Assembly (NCBI GenBank): GCA_002224055.1
Contig: AZLU01000205.1
Coordinates: 1-64,000 of the forward strand
Length of the DNA stretch: 64,000 nucleotides
Reading direction: 5' to 3'
Source of the DNA: Pezizomycotina sp. ARF18
Lineage: Eukaryota > Ascomycota
Below, one piece after another: positions 57,283 through 64,000 of this stretch. Numbering within the stretch: the first letter of the stretch is position 1; every line of letters begins with the position of its first letter. Both the position numbers and the translations under genes were made by a program. Under the pieces are notes generated by a model that was not told the DNA's origin, made no database searches, and was given only the letters and a program-made list of their open reading frames with translations.

Positions 57283-59335
57283 TTCAGCCGTACTAGAGCT
57301 AAACTCGAGCTGAGAGTAGAATAGGCATAGGCGATACTATGGTCCTCGGTCTGCGTGCTAAAACGTGGGTGGCGAACGGAAGCTACTAGTAACGACATCA
57401 ATTGCGCGATCCATCACGACTTATAGCGTACATAGCATCACAATCTCTCGATAAACTTCGCCGGCTCGAGTGAACATGCAATTGGAAAACAACTTGGGAC
57501 ACGCTAGCGACAGCTATATCCCTGAGCTAGGATCCCTCAAGCAAGCCGGGACTGCTGCCAAGTTAAGGATATTTCAACATTCAGCCAAAGGAATTCCTTG
57601 GAACTCAGTGAAGCTCCAATTTTTTAAGCCGATAGTCTCTAAACGATCTGCTTTCAATCAGCTAGCGATAATAACCAGCAAAAATGCGAATTTAGACATA
57701 GCTCAATGTTCCAAGCGATATTACTGTCAGGCAATTACTCTTCTATAAAAAGTTAATATTGCTTTAAGTTTTTAGGCTAGTATCCATTTAAAACAAGAAA
57801 TGTAAGACTCCATATCGCATTCAATCAAAACTGACACTTTTAACGTGCGAATTCAAATCATATCACGAATTCCTAAACCCAATCATGTTCGCAAAGATTT
57901 TCTCGAAGGTACTGTGCTTGATGACAGTAACTAAAAATCAGCAACATGCAAGTAAATGGTCTTCCTACAGAAGTTGAAGCTCGTGACTTTTGACCAATCA
58001 CCCCTAACACCTTCCAATGTGAATAGAATCACCCAATGGTATTGACCACGCCGGCTATCTAAGGCTTCCAATAGGAGTCGTGCTGGATTGAACAAAGAGC
58101 TGAAAGGTCTAGGCTAGCAACCCCATCTGGGATCGACCCCGGCTACTCGGCGGGGATCATACCACCGGGTGTCTAAAGCCGTTGTCGATAAAAGTGAAAA
58201 AACTTGAACCTGAACTCGATCGAGTGCATTTTTTTTGTCTATGTGAATCACTATCACTGTATCGGTACCACAGGATGTTCCCCCACAACCCACCAGCTAT
58301 CAGTATCTTGTCGTAATATATTTTTTTCTTTGTTCGTAGGTTTTCAAATCCCAGTATGTTGAACAGGCGGACGGATTGCGTTGGCCACTTCGCCTGGATG
58401 TAAGGCACGATTTACCTGTTCCCATTCGCGATATTGCATGAATGCGAGATGTTGGATATCGAATCGTCCACGTAGCCGAGTCTTAGAGTCCTTTGTTTTC
58501 AACAAATCGTAAAGACTCATGCTGACGACGTACAGCCTCGGGATTCGGCTTAGGCGTTTTTTTTCTTCGTTTGTAAATTTTTTTTGGGACCCGTGGTGGA
58601 TACCATGGAGTTTTTTTTTTTCGCTGTTCGGTTCCCTACGTGTCCGGCTTGGAATTGCTGGAAACTTCACCCAATTGCAAACGAACAAGACAGAAAATTT
58701 ACGAATAAGATTATAGGATCAATGTGAAACGATCCCAAACGCAAATGATGCATCTCCACGATATCAATCTGCAGGACGTGTTTAGGGGGTGGAGGTTTGT
58801 CCCGTTGCTTCGGCGGCACGTTGCGCTCCCATATAGTTAAGGAGCTGATAACTAAGCAAAAGAATTTTCCTCAAACAATTCTTTCGGGTTGGCGTTACAT
58901 TTTTGGGGTAGACTCGGGAGTTCTTACAAATTTTTGGGGGGGTTGGAGCTAAGACCACTAAGACGTTTGGGGGTTAACGAAACGGAGTGAGCTCGCATGC
59001 TGCTGATGGTCCAATAGGGGACATCGCGTATTTAGCTGGGGTGAGTTGTACAGCTACCTTTTTTCTTCTCCTTACATCCGAGAAATAGGGAATAAAGTGG
59101 CGTACGTACATAATGTACATACATAAAGAGGAAAAATTTTATACCACACTTTTCCTCTCCTGGGGGATCTAAGGAATTCATTCTTCTAGCTTAAGGACTT
59201 GTATAAGTATAATTCAACGCTAGCTTCCTACCGCATTTTTTCTTCTTTTCTTTTTCAAGTCTTCAAAACCTTCAAAGTTCACCATCAACCTTCAGCGATT
59301 ACCCGGATAACATCATCATCTTTATAGTTTCGACA
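56998..59335. other. gene-poor stretch
   Basis: No gene supported. Contains back-to-back T and A runs near 57249-57282, a GC hairpin near 58.13-58.16 kb, and a - frame at 58344-58688 without family features. The last 60 bases are a C/T/A-rich leader of the next BTB gene. Confidence 0.4.
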
Positions 59336-60170
59336 ATGGTCGGTACAAATTTTGGAGAGTGAGTTTTATTCCTAAGTCTTTCTTAGTTATTCTGTGTTGA
59401 GCTTCACAGCTAACTTTTTTTTAATTAAGGTTATTACGGACTGGCAGAGGTTCAGACCTTACATTAATCGTCGGTCCCGAGGAATACGAATTCCATGGTC
59501 CACAGACTCATCCTCGCAATGTCCTCAGAGTTCATGAGGCGGACATACTACACCCGACGGCTTCCTTGAGACACAAGACGGCGATTTAATATTTCACCTG
59601 CCAAACCACGACCCGAGAATCATAAAACTAGTTCTCGACTTCATCTACACGGGCGGATACGACGCAAGCAAGACGTCGATGCAGGAGGATTGGAGGTCAT
59701 GATCACTTCGATCTTCCTCGACATCGACAACCTCAAGAGCCTCGCGATCGAGAACCTGAGCGGGAAAATCAACCAGAGCAAAGGCTGGGAGGACTTCGAC
59801 GCCCGTGCCAGTTCAACGACAGGGAGGTGTTTGAGGTTTGAACCGGTTATACGAGCGTACGACGTGGGCCGACCGCCGGCTCGACGACCTCGACCAGTTC
59901 TACGGCAACTTCTCAATTAGATTACACAAGCTGTGGAGGTACCGGGTTCAAAACGCTACTTAAGACACACCCAGACCTTTTCGTCGACATCATGGACGTT
60001 TACAACGACAAAGTCTTCCGCGATGGCATGAGCTCTGCAAGTACTGCAATTGCCTAAGCTGGAATTACGCCGCATGTGCGAAGTCTGCCAACGTGCGAGA
60101 GCTGCCCACATCCCCGTTGGGAATTAGACGAACGCTTTTTCTTTTCCAGAACGGATATTTCCTTTGTTGA
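59336..60170 (+). CDS. BTB/POZ-domain protein, third type (C1)
   Basis: The start at 59336 gives MVGTNFGE. A 71-base intron (59359-59429, gtgagt to attaag, with gctaac) then joins in phase to LLRTGRGSDLTLIVGPEEYE. VHRLILAMSSEFMRRT and DLIFHLPNHDPRIIKLVLDF, then IYTGGYD, complete the BTB fold. The after-part, LEVMITSIFLDIDNLKSLAI, ENLSGKI and PDLFVDIMDVYNDKVFRDGM, ends with ELCKYCNCLSWNYAACAKSA, which has paired Cys. Many fungal BTB proteins end with such a small Cys motif. It is closer to generic fungal BTB proteins than to the A or B groups of this window. About four frame shifts. Partner unknown. Confidence 0.75.
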
Positions 60171-62229
60171 AATCTCTTTTTATTTATTTTTTGGCGAAAT
60201 TGCACTTTTTGACTTAGCGGGTTTTTAGACGATTTATTGGAACACTACGATTACTATTATTATCTATCACTACTAGCATTTGCTTCAACGGAGTTTTCAC
60301 TTGCACGATTTTTTTTACCGCGGAGTTTTTATCGTTCATGGTTATTTTTTCAAGACGGAGTTCAGACAAGGGTTGATAATTTTAGCATCATATATTTTTT
60401 CTTACTTTTTTGCTCTCAGCAATTCATTCGTTTTTCAACGATGTACATACACATACACGTATCATGGAGCTCTCATTCTTCATGGAGTTAGGATTTCGCT
60501 AGACAGAACGAAACTAACGAATAATGATCAGATAATGAATAAATATCAATATCACAACATTTCTAATCATAGAATTCTTGATACTTCGCCGGCGATAGTT
60601 GAGAAAACGCTCAACGGCCTGTCAACGACAGCGCTTGCCAGTACACTTCATATATATGAAAATATTCACAATAGACAGCCTCTAAATATAGAATTAAACG
60701 TCCGATATTTCAATAAAGAAGCAAAGTCTTCAATCAGCTGACTTTCAGCTATTCTTCGATCGAAAAGAAAAAAAATTTTAATGGTGTTTTATCCATCGAA
60801 TCTTTCGGGCCGTGTGTTTCAAGTTTGCCTTACTCCAGATCTCTGGATCGGTGGCTGGTAATTCAGATTGCGACTTTCAGTAAGCGCGTTAATTTAACTT
60901 GACAACGGGACTAAATATAACACTTGAATCAGGTAAAAGCACGATGTAAACAATAACAAAGGGAACGATATCCTGTCTAAGTATTTTCTCTTCATCTTCT
61001 CGAGTTCTTACGGCTGTGGAAAAAGCCAATTCTTCATAGAAACGAACTCGAATTCCTGGTGTTTTTTTCATGAAGAATAGGGGTTAGCAGCCAAAAAACA
61101 CTTCCTAGTATTTTTCCTCGGAAAATCGCGGACACTCCGTAATCCCGAACAAGGGATATGATGGCCAATCAGTTCCCCTAAAATTTGCTGTTCATCCCAA
61201 CAGAACGCTGACACGTTTATCAGTCTCCATTTTCAAATAATGCATGAAGAGCAAAAGAGAAAAATTTTCTTCTGCATTAGATAGCGAAAGTAACCACTAA
61301 CAACCTGCGAAATCCGTGTGGGAAATAAAAATATTATAATAATCAATCAAGTTCTGACAGCCTGCATCGTGCAGCATTCCTACAGGAAGCTAAGGAAGAC
61401 GGAAGGCAGCCAGAGCATGTGAAGGTCACGCGAGCTCCTCATAGACGAATTGAGAAACACTCTTTTCGTATTCTCCTATAGTAACCAAGGCGTATGTACT
61501 GAAAAGGAGAGAAGGCGTAGAAAGATGTATCTCCTTCGCTTCGTCGAATTACGCCTCGAAAAATGAAAGGATCTACCCGATTGACCGGGTAAACTTGCGC
61601 AGGTACAATTGGCACATTGGGTTTCAATTGTGCGAATAGAAAGGGAACAGTGAAAGGATTTTTGGAAGAAAACGTGTGACAAGACTGAGGTGTAAAATAT
61701 GCCTTGTTTTACAGCTCAGCCGTATAAATCATACGACGGAGCTCAAGTTAACGGCACATACCAGATTCTTCCTGTCGAAGATTCTCCCTGCAAAGTCTCA
61801 GATAACCGCAGATAGTAACCCTGATACCAGCCTCCCCATTAATTTTCGCCTAGATAAGAAAGTACCGAGGTCGCCCCAAGGTTCTTGCTTGTACATTACT
61901 ACGGCCGTAAAAAAAAAAAAATAAAAGGAGTGTCAAGTTTTAACGCACAAGGCGTAAGGCTGGAACGACTGATCAGTTACAGAACTCTCACAACATACTA
62001 CCTTTTTAAGGACATGGAGACCTAAAATGGCGTGGCTAGCTAGCTACGCGTTATTATGGCTTAGGTGAGACCATAATACCGTAGTAATCGCGCACCGGTA
62101 AGATGTTCTTAATACGGCTTGGATTGATTACTGTCCTTGCAGTAGTTGATACAGTGGAACCAACCTCTCCTGAAGACGTGGTCCTTGTTCGCGGATCCGC
62201 CATTGAGATCCTTCTCATTATCTTTTCTG

Positions 62230-62261
<32 letters not shown>

Positions 62262-62606
62262 TGTTGGCCATTGGGTTATGATCGATCGATACCTCAATTG
62301 ACACAGGATGAGGCTAGAGTTCTTATTAGAACTTGGATTAATTTTTATTTCTTTTTAATCCAGATTCTCAGTAAGTTGTCTTGACCTACGACAAATCCCG
62401 AGTCCGTGTCTGAGAGACCAGGGTTCTGCGATATCATTTGCGTTCTATACTCTATATTCCAATATCTCAATATTCTGGATGTTGTTGGTTTCTTATAATT
62501 GTAATTCTAGAATGTCATAGCGCATGGCCGCGATTCAATGCAACGTGATAATGTACAACCCTTTCCTATTCTCCTAGGCGGAAACAAACAACTCATTGAA
62601 GCATAT
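60171..62606. other. gene-poor stretch
   Basis: No gene supported. A 153-residue + frame (60280-60741) is rich in Phe/Tyr from T runs. A small inverted repeat (tattatgg ... ccataata) lies near 62.05-62.08 kb, and a 23-base T run is at about 62236. Confidence 0.4.
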
Positions 62607-64000
62607 CTATTTACATTTCCCCCAAACTTTCCTCGCACCGACGCCGGTCAGACCTTCCACATATGCCGCAAAGTCCGAGAGCTTGATCTTATTCATCCAA
62701 CTGAGCGTCTTACTTTTGCTGACCATGACCTTCCCGCCCCATAGGACGCGAACGTAGTACTCCTTTCCTTCTTATGCTCGTGTTCCTCTTCGTGTCCATG
62801 TTCATGCTCACCCATCTCCATCTCCCCTTCCTCGTCGTGCCCTTCATGCCTCCTCCCAGGCACACTTCTCCTAGGCACACTTCTCCTATACCTCTTCTTC
62901 TTTCCTTCCTTCTCACTCCAAAGCTCAACACAATCTCCGATCCATGCCCGGCCATACCATCCCGTCAACCTGCAAAAACGCTAAGAGGCTACTGATGCTA
63001 CCATCATGCGCGACGTTATGCGTGTACTTCACGTTGCCGCCTGCGGTTTTCTTCCGTAGTCTCCCAACTACCTCGCTCGGAAAAACGCCATAGTGGTACG
63101 TCGCGTATTCGAGACTCTTATCCGCATCGCGGAATATGTATGAGTACTCGTACTGTCCTAACCTCATTATCTCCTCGAACTCCGTCTGTGTGACACAACC
63201 GGGTACATGGTTTCCCGCTCTCTGCGCCGCGCAGGGGAGCTTTTTACCGTCGCAGGTGTGCGTGCTCGTGAAATCGAAGTAGTGATCCCACCACGAGTGC
63301 CACGCGGGATCGGTCTTATTAATCCCGCTCATGGCATCGAGCTTATCGAACAGCGGTTGCGATTGCTTCAAGTGTTCCGTCCACGCGGGTGTTGATCCTT
63401 GATATCCGTTGCGTATGCTATCAGCATACGGGCACGGGTAGCGCGGTTCGAGACTGTCTGTCGTTTCCGATCCCTTTTGCACCATGATTGAGTCGAGCGC
63501 GGACGGGTACATACCCCGTATGACCGCTTTAGCGACTTGAGAGGTAATGGGATTATTCGTAACGCGGTAGACAACGGTGTCCGGATCGTACTTTTCGGGG
63601 AGGAACGAGAGCTTTTCGTGGTAACGGAGAATAGATCCTTGCCGTGTTGGGTGAGTCGACGAGGCCTCCGTGGGTTAATTGTGGATATTTGCAGGTTTTG
63701 TTCGATTTATTATCCTGAAGAATCAAAAGTCAACATAGATCAATCCCCAAGTCAGCCCGAGTCCATATGGAAACTGAAGGATGAGTATACATACAGCAGG
63801 ATCGCTACAATCCATTCGCCGTCGCCGACCGTGGGAAACATATTCGCCTTGTACGGCGTCCTCTTGTGATGCCTGTGGATCAATTCGACGTACTCTAGCT
63901 GCATATCTTTCTCCGGTGGTCCGGGATACTCCGGCGCCCTGACGTGCGGCATATTACAGTAATTGTAACCACCGTATTTACCGTCCGCAGTGTTCGACGA
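62607..64000 (-). CDS. histidine acid phosphatase, runs off the right edge
   Basis: Histidine acid phosphatases hydrolyse phosphate monoesters outside the cell or in the wall. On the minus strand the window starts inside the protein at YCNMPHVRAPEYPGPP, then QLEYVELIHRHHKRTPYKAN with the active-site R-H-x-x-R-x-P. After an intron (about 63800-63715, gtatgt to ttcttcag) come PQLTHGGLVDS, TVVYRVTNNPITSQVAKAVI, TEFEEIMRLGQYEYSYIFRD and KYTHNVAHDGSISSLLAFLQ, the second catalytic H-D. VDGMVWPGMG leads to a long Glu/His-rich insert and EYYVRVLWGGKVMVSKSKTL. The end, VEGLTGVGARKVWGKC, stops at 62607. Signal peptide and first exons lie beyond 64000. Frame shifts near 62.94 kb look like single G and T losses. 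Confidence 0.9.

Noticed and set aside
58120-58175. Possible tRNA B box (ggatcgacccc)
   Set aside because: No cloverleaf can be drawn; the sequence instead forms a simple GC hairpin.
58157-58688. Two minus-strand frames that might join
   Set aside because: No motif, low complexity from T runs, no splice site linking them convincingly.
1-64000. Retrovirus-like or other capsid-bearing elements, LINEs and DNA transposons
   Set aside because: I looked for polymerase, integrase and transposase patterns and for long terminal repeats and found none I could support.

Overview
The window reads as nuclear DNA of a filamentous ascomycete (Pezizomycotina). The gene families are typical of that group: BTB/POZ proteins, a HET-domain protein, PTH11-like rhodopsin-fold membrane proteins, a Cys-rich/ankyrin protein, a fungal histidine acid phosphatase, a GH18 glycosidase, and small secreted proteins with short 43-180 bp GT-AG introns. 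I cannot name the species. A lichen-forming or leotiomycete-like fungus is only a guess.

Layout. 2.5-12.3 kb holds a cluster of six related BTB genes or gene pieces (one on -, five on +). 13.4-15.85 kb (-) is a conserved membrane protein of unknown role. 16.26-18.17 kb (+) is an F-box/leucine-rich protein. 20.1-21.4 kb (+) is an ATP-grasp-type protein. 21.7-23.8 kb has two short BTB genes, divergent and facing away from each other. 23.85-26.27 kb (-) is a HET (heterokaryon incompatibility) protein. 27.0-28.1 kb has a two-finger C2H2 protein, a small secreted-type exon and a pair of nested hairpins with compensating base changes. 29.9-31.8 kb has a Gly-rich secreted protein that runs into an acidic minisatellite, and a small hydrophilic protein. 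32.45-34.48 kb (-) is a Cys-rich + ankyrin protein. 34.5-38.1 kb is gene-poor. 38.16 kb (+) is a secreted protein. 39.5-48.3 kb carries three PTH11-like receptor genes, with a fourth at 54.1-55.2 kb. 50.6-51.4 kb (-) is an unknown spliced gene. 53.0 kb is a decayed BTB gene, 56.2-57.0 kb (-) a GH18 glycosidase and 59.3-60.2 kb (+) another BTB gene. The right end (62.6 kb to the edge, -) is a histidine acid phosphatase whose first exons lie outside the window.

Nearly every recognisable gene is split over several frames by single-base indels, while motifs, splice sites and downstream coding are preserved and in-frame nonsense changes are rare. Several shifts can be traced to the loss of one base from a run of three. 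This looks more like residual consensus error of a long-read assembly than decay of every gene. I therefore call these CDS spans and note the frame breaks. The 53.0 kb BTB gene is an exception: it has in-frame stops and a damaged splice donor.

The genes do not form a metabolic pathway. The theme is an accessory region rich in protein-interaction, self/non-self and surface-sensing families (BTB, F-box, HET, ankyrin, PTH11-like), set in AT-rich, gene-poor spacers with microsatellites and long A/T runs.
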